A stretch of DNA of 64,000 bases from Shewanella sp. UCD-KL21 (GTDB taxonomy: Bacteria > Pseudomonadota > Gammaproteobacteria > Enterobacterales > Shewanellaceae): the NCBI RefSeq assembly GCF_001957135.1, contig NZ_MPHK01000003.1, positions 1-64,000 of the forward strand, in the 5' to 3' direction. Positions 1 to 7,443 of the stretch are shown here, piece by piece. The stretch's first letter is position 1, and each line of letters starts with the position of its first letter. The position numbers and the translations under genes were made by a program. The notes beneath the pieces are model-generated. The model saw nothing but the letters and a program-made list of their open reading frames with translations, made no database searches and was not told where the DNA came from.

Positions 1-217
<217 letters not shown>

Positions 218-396
218 ACAACCCAGATGAGTTTTTATCTGAGTTGATGGTAACTAGATTTATTACTTACTGCTAAAGGTAAGGCTTAGTGAAGAATATA
301 TAGCGCTTAATGAAGTGCGAACTCAAAAAATCTCGAAAGAGTTATCAGATTTCCGAATTATTATTTACTGCATTTGCGGTAGATAAAGCAAGAATT

Positions 397-514
397 TGCT
401 TGGTGACAATAGCATTGTGGTACCACCTGATCCCATCCCGAACTCAGTAGTGAAACGCAATCGCGCCGATGATAGTGTGGGGTCTCCCCATGTGAAAGTA
501 GGTCATCGCCAAGC
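397..514 (+). rRNA. rrf: 5S ribosomal RNA
   Basis: A length of ~118 nt and the conserved internal blocks ccgaactcagtagtgaaacg and agtgtggggtctccccatg identify 5S rRNA. The ends (tgcttggtgac and gtcatcgccaagc) pair to form helix I. It follows the 23S gene in the usual rrn order and precedes tRNA-Asp, so all three are probably one transcript. End coordinates are good to about 2 nt. Confidence 0.95.
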
Positions 515-623
515 GCCTAATTTACTCGAAAGAGTAGCTTTATTACGATAAAGCGAGTCTACTAACTTTGACACGTTAGCGACTTGAAAAGAATTTAGTA
601 TACTGCGTAAGCAATTTACTAAA

Positions 624-700
624 GGAGCGGTAGTTCAGTTGGTTAGAATACCGGCCTGTCACGCCGGGGGTCGCGGGTTCGAGTCCCGTCCGCTCCGCCA
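624..700 (+). tRNA. tRNA-Asp (anticodon GTC)
   Basis: This is a 77-nt cloverleaf with encoded CCA. The acceptor stem GGAGCGG/CCGCTCC is complete, the anticodon arm is CCGGC-CTGTCAC-GCCGG with anticodon GTC at 658-660, and the T arm is GCGGG-TTCGAGT-CCCGT. It lies ~110 nt after 5S rRNA, the common place for tRNA-Asp in rrn operons of this group. The decayed copies at 795-1285 derive from this gene or a close relative. Confidence 0.98.
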
Positions 701-711
701 ACATTACGATA

Positions 712-739
712 AGCCCTGCTAGCAATAGCAGGGCTTTTT
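712..739 (+). terminator. rrn/tRNA-Asp intrinsic terminator (copy 1)
   Basis: A perfect 10-bp stem (AGCCCTGCTA, 712-721, with TAGCAGGGCT, 726-735), a GCAA tetraloop and a T-run end the rRNA-tRNA transcript. The same hairpin recurs without change at 908, 1103 and 1297. Confidence 0.93.
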
Positions 740-794
740 CGTATCTGTTATTTAAAGAATGAATAATAGTGACATGGGAAAGTGGGTTGCTAAA

Positions 795-896
795 GCAGCT
801 GTAATTAAGTTGCTTAGACTCTTGATTAGAGATAAACGGCCTGTCACGCCGGGGGGCGCGGGTTCGTCTCTTGATAAGAGTAAGTCCGGTCCGCCA
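795..896 (+). pseudogene. Decayed tRNA-Asp copy 1
   Basis: The anticodon loop CTGTCAC and the 5' T-stem GCGGGTTCG match tRNA-Asp, and the 3' end keeps ...CCGCCA. The 5' acceptor strand is changed to GCAGCTG. A palindromic insertion (CTCTTGATTAGAG) sits after the D-loop and a second one (CTCTTGATAAGAG) sits inside the T-loop. Five bases of the 3' T-stem region are missing. A normal cloverleaf cannot form, so I call it a pseudogene or a tRNA-derived element. Confidence 0.85.
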
Positions 897-907
897 ACAT
901 GACGATA

Positions 908-935
908 AGCCCTGCTAGCAATAGCAGGGCTTTTT
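908..935 (+). terminator. Repeated terminator hairpin (copy 2)
   Basis: Identical in stem, loop and T-run to the terminator at 712-739. It lies just after the first decayed tRNA copy. Confidence 0.88.
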
Positions 936-990
936 CGTATCTGTTATTTAAAGAATGAATAATAGTGACCTGCGAAAGTGGGTTGCTAAA

Positions 991-1091
991 GCATCGGTAA
1001 TTCAGTTACTTAGACTCTTGATTAGAGATAAACGGCCTGTCACGTTGGGGGCGCGGGTTCGTCTCTTGAAAAGAGTAAGTCCGCTCCGCCA
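991..1091 (+). pseudogene. Decayed tRNA-Asp copy 2
   Basis: Same architecture as the copy at 795-896. The acceptor strand is GCATCGG with 3' CCGCTCCGCCA, the anticodon loop CTGTCAC is kept, and both small palindromic insertions are present (the second reads CTCTTGAAAAGAG). The anticodon stem is weakened on its 3' side (CGTTG). Not expected to fold as a functional tRNA. Confidence 0.85.
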
Positions 1092-1102
1092 ACATTAAGA
1101 TA

Positions 1103-1130
1103 AGCCCTGCTAGCAATAGCAGGGCTTTTT
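1103..1130 (+). terminator. Repeated terminator hairpin (copy 3)
   Basis: Exact copy of the hairpin and T-run at 712-739, after the second decayed tRNA copy. Confidence 0.88.
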
Positions 1131-1185
1131 CGTATCTGTTATTTAAAGAATGAATAATAGTGATATGCGAAAGTAGTTTGCTAAA

Positions 1186-1285
1186 GCAGCGGAAATTCAG
1201 TTGCTTAGATACTTGATTAGAGATAAGCGGCCTGTCACGTCGGGGCGCGGGTTCGTCTCTTGATAAGAGTAAGTCCGCTCCGCCA
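1186..1285 (+). pseudogene. Decayed tRNA-Asp copy 3
   Basis: Acceptor 5' strand GCAGCGG, D-arm attcagttgcttaga-like, then an altered first insertion (ACTTGATTAGAG), anticodon loop CTGTCAC, a shortened variable region and the second insertion CTCTTGATAAGAG in the T-loop. The end is CCGCTCCGCCA. Same shared changes as the other copies. Confidence 0.85.
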
Positions 1286-1296
1286 ACATTACGATA

Positions 1297-1324
1297 AGCC
1301 CTGCTAGCAATAGCAGGGCTTTTT
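1297..1324 (+). terminator. Repeated terminator hairpin (copy 4)
   Basis: Fourth exact copy of the hairpin at 712-739. The linker that follows has begun to diverge (gtctctgtaatttaaaaaac). Confidence 0.88.
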
Positions 1325-1379
1325 CGTCTCTGTAATTTAAAAAACGAATAATAGTGACATGGGAAAGTGGGTTGCTAAA

Positions 1380-1400
1380 GCAGCGGTAATTCAGTTGCTT
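1380..1400 (+). pseudogene. Truncated fifth tRNA-Asp-like fragment
   Basis: Only the acceptor strand GCAGCGG and the first D-arm bases (taattcagttgctt) remain. Similarity to the other units stops at about 1400, marking one end of the amplification. Confidence 0.7.
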
Positions 1401-1609
1401 GTGATTTCAGAATATCGCTTTTAGTCGTTAAAGTCTCTTTGTCAGTTTATAAAGCCTATTTCAACCGTTTGCGTTGTTTTAAATGAAGAACAGTAGCCTA
1501 ACGTCACCTAAAACAGCTTGCCAATATCAGTATCTTATAAAATCATACAAATATTTAAGTGATTTATTGTCAGTTAAATGATCTAGCTAGCAGATCCGCG
1601 GTTTACTGA

Positions 1610-1638
1610 TTCATTAACTTTGTGTGTGGTTATATAAT
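1610..1638 (+). promoter_or_regulatory. Candidate sigma70 promoter for the EAL protein
   Basis: A perfect TATAAT lies at 1633-1638, with TTCATT 17 bp upstream (1610-1615) as a weak -35. The predicted start of transcription near 1645 would leave only ~9 nt before the GTG at 1654, which favours translation from the ATG at 1687. The rest of 1401-1686 shows nothing else. Confidence 0.45.
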
Positions 1639-1686
1639 CAAATATATATATAAGTGAAAAGTTCAATAAGTAGGTTCTTTTTAACA

Positions 1687-4146
1687 ATGCACACAATTCA
1701 AAATACCAAAGCTTATTGGCAAAAAACCTTAGATATATCGGCAAAGGCACTGAAAATCGATGTGTGTGCTTTTTTGTTAGATGAACATCAGCAAATGTGT
1801 TTTGTGGCAAGTAATCAACAAATTCTTGATAGTGATTTAATTGATTTACAGCAGATAACAACGCCAGTTATAAATGCTATTCCATTATCCAAATTAACCA
1901 CTAATCAAGTCATATCAATAACCCATAAACAAAAACAATATAGTATCCATCTGCAACCTCTTGTTGATGATTACGGTAAACAATTGGGCTGCTTTTGTGC
2001 GATTTATTCTCAATTGTTATCTAAAGATTTTAACTTAGCTTTAATTCACCTCACGGTTGATAGCCTGCAACACTCTTTATCTAAGCTCCACTCCCAACAG
2101 CAACAATACCAATCCATTAACTTACAGAATTTCATTAATGCTTTTAGTGAACATATTTGGGTAAAGGATCTTGATGGTAAGTATATTGTCTGTAATCAGA
2201 GTATAGAAAATGCTTGGAATAAAAAGACTGGTCAAATAGTCGGAAAAACAGACCATGACTTATTTGATGTTGAAACATCAAGGCTTTTTATCGAGACCGA
2301 TAACAGTGCCAAGTCGGCGAGAAAACCCATTGTTGTTTCTGAGTGTGAAGGCACAGATCCAAACAATAATCGTCATTGGTTAGAAACAGTCAAAGCGCCA
2401 TTGATTGACGAAACTGAGACTATACAAGGCATTATTGGTATAACCCGTAATATTGGCCGTCATAGGCAAAATGAGAAACAATTATTATTGGCCGAAAGTG
2501 TGGTTGAGAATACCATTAATGGCGTATTGGTTACTGACAGAGACGGCAATATAACTGAGGTTAATAGTGCATTTACTCAGATTACTGGGTTTGAACGTGA
2601 AGAGGCTATCGGTCAAAACCCACGTATTTTAAATTCAGGCAAACATGATACTGATTTTTTTGCCAAAATGTGGAATACCTTATTGGTTAAAGGTAAGTGG
2701 CATGGTGAAATTTGGAATAAAAGAAAAAACGGTGACATCTTCCCGCAATCGGCCACCATTAATGCGGTTTATGGCCAAGATGACACTATTAACTTTTTTG
2801 TTGCTGTATTTTCAGATATGTCAAAGCAGAAAATTAACGAACAAAAACTCGAGAATTTAGCTTACTACGACAATCTAACCCAATTACCGAACCGAGTGTT
2901 ATTACGATCTAATTTACAAGCTCAGGTAGAACATGCTGCAACTGCACAATCACAACTTGCAGTCATTATGTTTGATGTGGATTTTTTTAAGCATATTAAT
3001 GACAGTTTAGGTCATGATGTGGGTGATCAATTATTAGTTGAAGTTGCTCGCAGACTTGAAAATCTCAGCCATGATTATTGTCATGTTGGCCGCTTAAGCA
3101 GTGATGAATTTGTTATCGTGTTAAATGATCTTACTCAGGATGAGATGCTAGCATCACGGGTCAATCATATTAAGTCATTGATAGAGCAACCATATAGATT
3201 TGATGGTATTTCGCTTATTCGAATGACTATCAGTATGGGAGTCTCAGTTTATCCCCATGACTCTTTAAATAGTGAAAATCTATTACAAAACGCCGATACT
3301 GCGCTGCACATAGCAAAACAAAGTGGTCGCAACACAGTCACTTTTTACGATTCAGCTATGACGATGAATTCAGTGGAGCATTTGAAAATTCAAAATGCGC
3401 TACATGAAGCAATTCAAGAGCAGCATTTTCATTTAGTTTACCAACCTAAATTATCCTTGTGCAGTGGCCAACTGGTCGGGTTAGAGGCGTTGATCCGTTG
3501 GGAGCATCATGAGTATGGTTTTATTTCACCAGCTGAGTTTATTCCCGTTGCTGAAAAAACCGGTTTAATTCATGAAATTGGTTTAATGGTATTAAGAATG
3601 GCTTGTTATCAAGGCAAGCAATGGCTTGATAATGGTTATGAGTTTGGTCGGATTGCCGTAAACGTTGCCAGTTTGCAGTTTCAGCGCCGTAATTTTATCG
3701 ACAATGTCGCCAAGATTTTGCAAGAAACCGGAATGCCTGCAAGTTGTCTTGAGTTAGAGATGACTGAAAGCTGCATGATGTATGAACCTGAACAAGTGAT
3801 CAGTGATTTAAAGCGTTTAGGGGACATGGGAATTCAACTATCTGTTGATGATTTTGGAACCGGTTATTCATCGTTAAGTTATCTCAAAAAGTTACCTATC
3901 AATGTGCTTAAAATAGATCAGTCTTTTGTCTGCGATATTCCATTTGATGGCCATAATACTGCAATTGCCAAAGCAATTATTGTTTTAGGCCATGCGCTTA
4001 AGCTCGACATCATTGCCGAAGGGGTAGAAACTAAAGAACAAGCGGCATTTTTGTTGGAAAATGGCTGCGATCAAGCCCAAGGTTATTATTTTAGTCGACC
4101 ACTATTAGCATCAGTACTTACTTCTCAATTAATAAGCAGTAAGTAA
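1687..4146 (+). CDS. PAS-GGDEF-EAL protein, probable c-di-GMP phosphodiesterase
   Basis: This is an ~819-residue signalling protein. An N-terminal ~130-residue region looks GAF-like, followed by two PAS domains (~150-265 and 270-390), a GGDEF domain (~390-555) and an EAL domain (~565-815). The GGDEF signature is degenerate: it reads SSDEF (residues ~471-475), so cyclase activity is unlikely. The EAL motif (GLEALIRW, ~600), EMTES and DDFGTGYSSL are intact, which fits hydrolysis of cyclic di-GMP. There is no membrane segment. An in-frame GTG at 1654 would add 11 residues but lacks a ribosome site; the ATG at 1687 has AGTAGG about 12 nt upstream. It stands alone, with unrelated genes on both sides. 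Confidence 0.88.
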   Translation: MHTIQNTKAYWQKTLDISAKALKIDVCAFLLDEHQQMCFVASNQQILDSDLIDLQQITTPVINAIPLSKLTTNQVISITHKQKQYSIHLQPLVDDYGKQLGCFCAIYSQLLSKDFNLALIHLTVDSLQHSLSKLHSQQQQYQSINLQNFINAFSEHIWVKDLDGKYIVCNQSIENAWNKKTGQIVGKTDHDLFDVETSRLFIETDNSAKSARKPIVVSECEGTDPNNNRHWLETVKAPLIDETETIQGIIGITRNIGRHRQNEKQLLLAESVVENTINGVLVTDRDGNITEVNSAFTQITGFEREEAIGQNPRILNSGKHDTDFFAKMWNTLLVKGKWHGEIWNKRKNGDIFPQSATINAVYGQDDTINFFVAVFSDMSKQKINEQKLENLAYYDNLTQLPNRVLLRSNLQAQVEHAATAQSQLAVIMFDVDFFKHINDSLGHDVGDQLLVEVARRLENLSHDYCHVGRLSSDEFVIVLNDLTQDEMLASRVNHIKSLIEQPYRFDGISLIRMTISMGVSVYPHDSLNSENLLQNADTALHIAKQSGRNTVTFYDSAMTMNSVEHLKIQNALHEAIQEQHFHLVYQPKLSLCSGQLVGLEALIRWEHHEYGFISPAEFIPVAEKTGLIHEIGLMVLRMACYQGKQWLDNGYEFGRIAVNVASLQFQRRNFIDNVAKILQETGMPASCLELEMTESCMMYEPEQVISDLKRLGDMGIQLSVDDFGTGYSSLSYLKKLPINVLKIDQSFVCDIPFDGHNTAIAKAIIVLGHALKLDIIAEGVETKEQAAFLLENGCDQAQGYYFSRPLLASVLTSQLISSK

Positions 4147-4219
4147 AGTCCTTAAATATGGTTTCATTGAGTCATAATTAACAACTTTACTGCACCGGAA
4201 AGTCCACTTTGATACTGGC

Positions 4220-4573
4220 TTATGCGTAGATATCGATTGTGCTGCCAGTTTCGTTTTGGGTTGAAGAGTTGGTTATTTCAGTTAACGTTGTAAGAAACAC
4301 CTCTCCCATATCAGCTTTTGATAAGGTTTCTGACATTGGCTTTAACTCGTCTAACGTCAATTTTAATGATTCATGTTGCTGTGGACTTAATGCACTTAAC
4401 ATTGATGAAATGTCAGCTTGTTGTTCTTCACTTAAGCTAGATACGGCTTTTTCAAGCCCTGGTGGCGTGCTTCCCGCTGGCGGTGGCCCTTGTGGTCTAT
4501 CAGGCTTACTATTTGATTGAGTGTTTAGCTGATTTTGTTGTGATGAGATATTATTGCTCATTGATATTTGCAT
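4220..4573 (-). CDS. Small helical protein of unknown function
   Basis: I do not recognise this 117-residue protein. It begins with a Gln/Asn/Ser-rich stretch, then a proline-rich segment (PQGPPPAGSTPPG, ~27-39), then an acidic, probably helical C-terminal half with repeats of the type LSEEQQADISSML / LSPQQHESLKLTL. There is no signal peptide or membrane segment. It starts 14 nt after the end of the small exported gene at 4588-4854, so the two form an operon that runs away from the BaeS-like kinase gene. This layout suggests a function linked to that two-component system (inference). Confidence 0.7.
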   Translation of the reverse strand: MQISMSNNISSQQNQLNTQSNSKPDRPQGPPPAGSTPPGLEKAVSSLSEEQQADISSMLSALSPQQHESLKLTLDELKPMSETLSKADMGEVFLTTLTEITNSSTQNETGSTIDIYA

Positions 4574-4587
4574 ATTAAGCTTCCTAT

Positions 4588-4854
4588 TTATTGACCACGT
4601 TTTTGTTTTTGTTGTGGCGGCGTATGGTTATTAGGTACTGCAACGAGCTCTTCATCGATTAAAATGCAGGTCGCTTCAATTTCGTCGCCTTTTGGCGTGG
4701 TGAAGCTAACTTGATCTTCAGCGTTTTTATTTTCACATATGGTATAGGCCTCTTGGGGGGGTTTACGCATTTGACGTTTTTCTTGTGCTGTGACATGACC
4801 TGACATCAATGCCAGTAAAGGAATAAGGGCGAGTAAAGGGGCTATGCTTTTCAT
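4588..4854 (-). CDS. Small exported protein with a cysteine pair
   Basis: The 88-residue product starts with a clear signal peptide (MKSIAPLLALIPLLALMSGHVTAQ). The mature part has PPQEAYTICENK...DQVSFTTPKGDEIEATC, with two cysteines that may form a disulphide, and a basic Gln/Lys-rich tail. From memory, short exported proteins with a C...F(T)TPxG...ATC pattern occur beside BaeSR-like systems in several proteobacteria; I cannot confirm this here. The gene is divergent from the sensor kinase at 5021, with ~165 bp between them, and is followed by the 117-residue gene. It may be a regulated target or a ligand of the sensor. Confidence 0.75.
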   Translation of the reverse strand: MKSIAPLLALIPLLALMSGHVTAQEKRQMRKPPQEAYTICENKNAEDQVSFTTPKGDEIEATCILIDEELVAVPNNHTPPQQKQKRGQ

Positions 4855-5020
4855 TTCAAATCCATCCTAATTATTACGATATGACTTTAAGTAAAGGCTA
4901 TGTTTGATTCATCTTCAGGTTAACAATTAAATATGCAGTAATTGTGCAGATTTGATGGAGATTCAAGCCAAGTCATTGTTGTTACTAGTTTGCAGTCTTG
5001 TTGGTAGATATACTTACAAA

Positions 5021-6532
5021 ATGAACATATCGAAGAAACTATTTTTGGCCTTTGTGGGCTTAACTAGCATAGTGTTACTTGCGACGTTATCGTTAGCAAG
5101 ATGGAGTTTTGATCAAGGTTTTCTCAATTATATTAATACCCTAGAGCAAGAGCGCTTAGGGCGTTTATCAACTGCGGTGGCCGATTTATATCAACAGTCA
5201 GCGTTTAATTGGCAAAATATTACAGTTGCTCAATACCGGCAATTACTCAGGCTTCATGCTCCAGGCCCGGCACCAAGACCGTTTGTAAGAGGTGATACTT
5301 CAGCAAATAGGCAAGGCATGCCACCTCCAGATCGTAGACCGCCACATTTATCTGAGCATAAAAAACCTGCGGGCAGTGCTGTAGAGCATCGACAACCCCC
5401 TCACAAAAGGCCCGACAGCAAAAGGTGGGATAGAAGTGCGATTTCAAAGGCGCGTTTTGGGCCGCCAACCGGTATTTACGATAATGACGGTAGCTTACTT
5501 GCTGGCGATGCTATTGAAGATCGTAATAAGGCCACTTATGTCCCTGTGACTTATAAAGGTGAGCTAATAGCGAAATTATATAGCTCCCCCATTGTGAAAG
5601 TTAACAGTGAATCGGCGGCAATTTTTTCGCAACAACAGCTTTGGACCACACTCTGGATAGGTTTGGGCTGCTTGTTACTGGCAAGTATCATTTCATGGCT
5701 GTTAGCTCGGTTTTTATTAGTGCCAGTGAAAGAGGTGGTTAAAGGCATTTCATATCTTTCAAAAGGAAATTATAACGAACGTTTTTCGCAGCAACGCCAA
5801 GATGAATTAGGTCAATTGATGAATGACATTGACCACCTAGCGATGATCTTAGATAAAACTCGCACTGCGAAAAATAGGTGGTTTGCTGATATATCACATG
5901 AGCTTCGAACCCCCTTAAGTATATTGTGTGGTGAAATTGATGCTATTAAAGCGGGCATTCGACAATTTGATCAGCAGCAACTTGAGTCGCTAGAGCAAGA
6001 AGTTATCCGCATTAAACATCTAGTCGATGATTTATACCAATTGTCTTTATCCGATGTCGGTGGGCTTAAATACAATATCCAACCCATGGATCTGACCGAG
6101 TGTATTTCAGACACCATCGCCTCATTAGGAAATAAGATTTCTGCTAAAGGTTTAGCTTATCGCTTTAACCATATTGAGCCGGTACTTATTAATGCTGATA
6201 AAATGAGAATGCAGCAATTAGTTTCTAATGTCATATTAAATTCAGTCGCTTATACAGATTCTCCGGGCAATATTGATATCGATTTAATTCAGCAAAATAC
6301 CAAAGTGCTGCTATTGATCAATGATACTAAACCTTCGGTGGCCACAGCTGAGTGTGAATTACTGTTTGAGGCATTGCATCGACAAGATAGCTCTCGAGTA
6401 CGCCGTAGTAATGGCGCTGGCCTTGGGCTCACTATTTGTCGAAATATTGTCGAAGCCCACAAAGGGACAATTACCGCAAGGCCTTCTAATCTCGGCGGTT
6501 TATGTATTGAAATTGTATTGCCATTGGCCTAG
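5021..6532 (+). CDS. BaeS-like sensor histidine kinase
   Basis: This is an inner-membrane sensor kinase of ~503 residues. Domain order: TM1 (~7-28), periplasmic loop (~30-200), TM2 (~205-230), HAMP (~230-285), HisKA with ADISHELRTPLS (phospho-acceptor His293), and an HATPase_c with an N box (NVILNSVAYTD) and GAGLGLTI. The G1 box reads INDTKPSV, close to the BaeS type. The loop is oddly rich in proline, arginine and histidine (~90-140: PPPDRRPPHLSEHKKP and similar). I start at the ATG at 5021, just before TM1; a TTG/ATG pair at 4952/4955 would add ~23 residues. The response regulator follows 41 bp downstream. Confidence 0.88.
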   Translation: MNISKKLFLAFVGLTSIVLLATLSLARWSFDQGFLNYINTLEQERLGRLSTAVADLYQQSAFNWQNITVAQYRQLLRLHAPGPAPRPFVRGDTSANRQGMPPPDRRPPHLSEHKKPAGSAVEHRQPPHKRPDSKRWDRSAISKARFGPPTGIYDNDGSLLAGDAIEDRNKATYVPVTYKGELIAKLYSSPIVKVNSESAAIFSQQQLWTTLWIGLGCLLLASIISWLLARFLLVPVKEVVKGISYLSKGNYNERFSQQRQDELGQLMNDIDHLAMILDKTRTAKNRWFADISHELRTPLSILCGEIDAIKAGIRQFDQQQLESLEQEVIRIKHLVDDLYQLSLSDVGGLKYNIQPMDLTECISDTIASLGNKISAKGLAYRFNHIEPVLINADKMRMQQLVSNVILNSVAYTDSPGNIDIDLIQQNTKVLLLINDTKPSVATAECELLFEALHRQDSSRVRRSNGAGLGLTICRNIVEAHKGTITARPSNLGGLCIEIVLPLA

Positions 6533-6573
6533 GCATTTGGCTGTTGTTACATGTAACGGAGTATTCATCGATC

Positions 6574-7269
6574 ATGAATAATCATTATCAAAATAAACGC
6601 GTATTGATTGTAGAGGATGAGCCCAAAATAGCCCAAGTGCTTGTGGATTTTTTAACCCTTGAAGGTTTTGTCACTACGGTTTTACACGATGGGGTTGATG
6701 CTGTCGCAAGGATTCAACATGACGCTATTGATTTTGTCATTTTAGATTTAATGTTACCGCACAAAGATGGCCTAACTATCTGTAAAGAAGTGCGGTTATT
6801 TTCAAACGTGCCAATTTTGATGTTAACTGCGCGCGTTGAAGAGATAGATCGTTTAATTGGCTTAGAAATTGGCGCTGATGACTATGTGTGTAAACCCTTT
6901 TCAGCAAGGGAAGTGGTAGCAAGGGTTAAAACAATTCTTAGACGAATGGAGCCTAACACTCAAGTTGCTGAAGATGAAATAGCCTATAAGCATCTAGTGA
7001 TAAACCTTGAGCGCTTTAAATGCCACGCTGCTAGTGTAGAGGTTGATTTAACCCCCGTTGAGTTTAGGCTTTTACATACTATGCTTAAAAGACCGGGCGT
7101 GGTGCATTCCCGTGACAGTTTAATGCAAGTTTGCTATGTCGATGACAGGGTTGTGAGCTCTCGCACCATTGACAGTCATATCAAAAACTTACGTTCAAAA
7201 TTATTACTCAATAATAAACAAGCTGATTTACTGCACTCTATATATGGTGTGGGTTATAAAATTGAGTAG
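6574..7269 (+). CDS. BaeR-like OmpR-family response regulator
   Basis: This 231-residue protein has a receiver domain (1-~120) with the acidic pair at 14-16, the phospho-acceptor Asp58 in VILDLMLPHKDG and the conserved Lys in DDYVCKPFSAREV. A C-terminal OmpR/PhoB winged helix (~140-231) carries LTPVEFRLL and SRTIDSHIKNLRSKL. It is the partner of the kinase encoded immediately upstream, and both are probably co-transcribed. The start at 6574 has GGAG about 12 nt upstream; a TTG at 6544 is less likely. BaeSR-type systems react to envelope stress, and the divergent small-gene pair is a plausible regulon member. Confidence 0.9.
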   Translation: MNNHYQNKRVLIVEDEPKIAQVLVDFLTLEGFVTTVLHDGVDAVARIQHDAIDFVILDLMLPHKDGLTICKEVRLFSNVPILMLTARVEEIDRLIGLEIGADDYVCKPFSAREVVARVKTILRRMEPNTQVAEDEIAYKHLVINLERFKCHAASVEVDLTPVEFRLLHTMLKRPGVVHSRDSLMQVCYVDDRVVSSRTIDSHIKNLRSKLLLNNKQADLLHSIYGVGYKIE

Positions 7270-7443
7270 CTTTGCTTTTACTCTTGTTCATTGTGCTGAT
7301 GAGTTTTTTACTATATTTGCTGATGTTTCTCGCGCCTTGGTCTGCTTTTGTTTAGAATAGCCTTAATTTTAGGATCCCGTTAGCCATCGCTATTTGGGAC
7401 ACTTTTAAACTGAGACGGACTGTTTTTCTGTCTAGGAGCTTGA

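Larger units (their letters stand above)
712..1400 (+). repeat. Tandem array of ~195-bp tRNA-Asp/terminator units
   Basis: The terminator hairpin starts at 712, 908, 1103 and 1297, giving periods of 196, 195 and 194 bp. Each unit contains the hairpin, a shared linker (gtatctgttatttaaagaat and following), a decayed tRNA-Asp and the acattacgat-type joint to the next hairpin. A fifth, incomplete unit stops abruptly around 1400 within the tRNA D-arm. The units resemble one another more than they resemble the intact tRNA, because all complete decayed copies share the same two insertions and one deletion. Confidence 0.93.

Noticed and set aside
1583-1861. Minus-strand ORF of 92 residues over the start of the EAL protein gene
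   Set aside because: It overlaps a clear coding region in another frame and has no sensible sequence.
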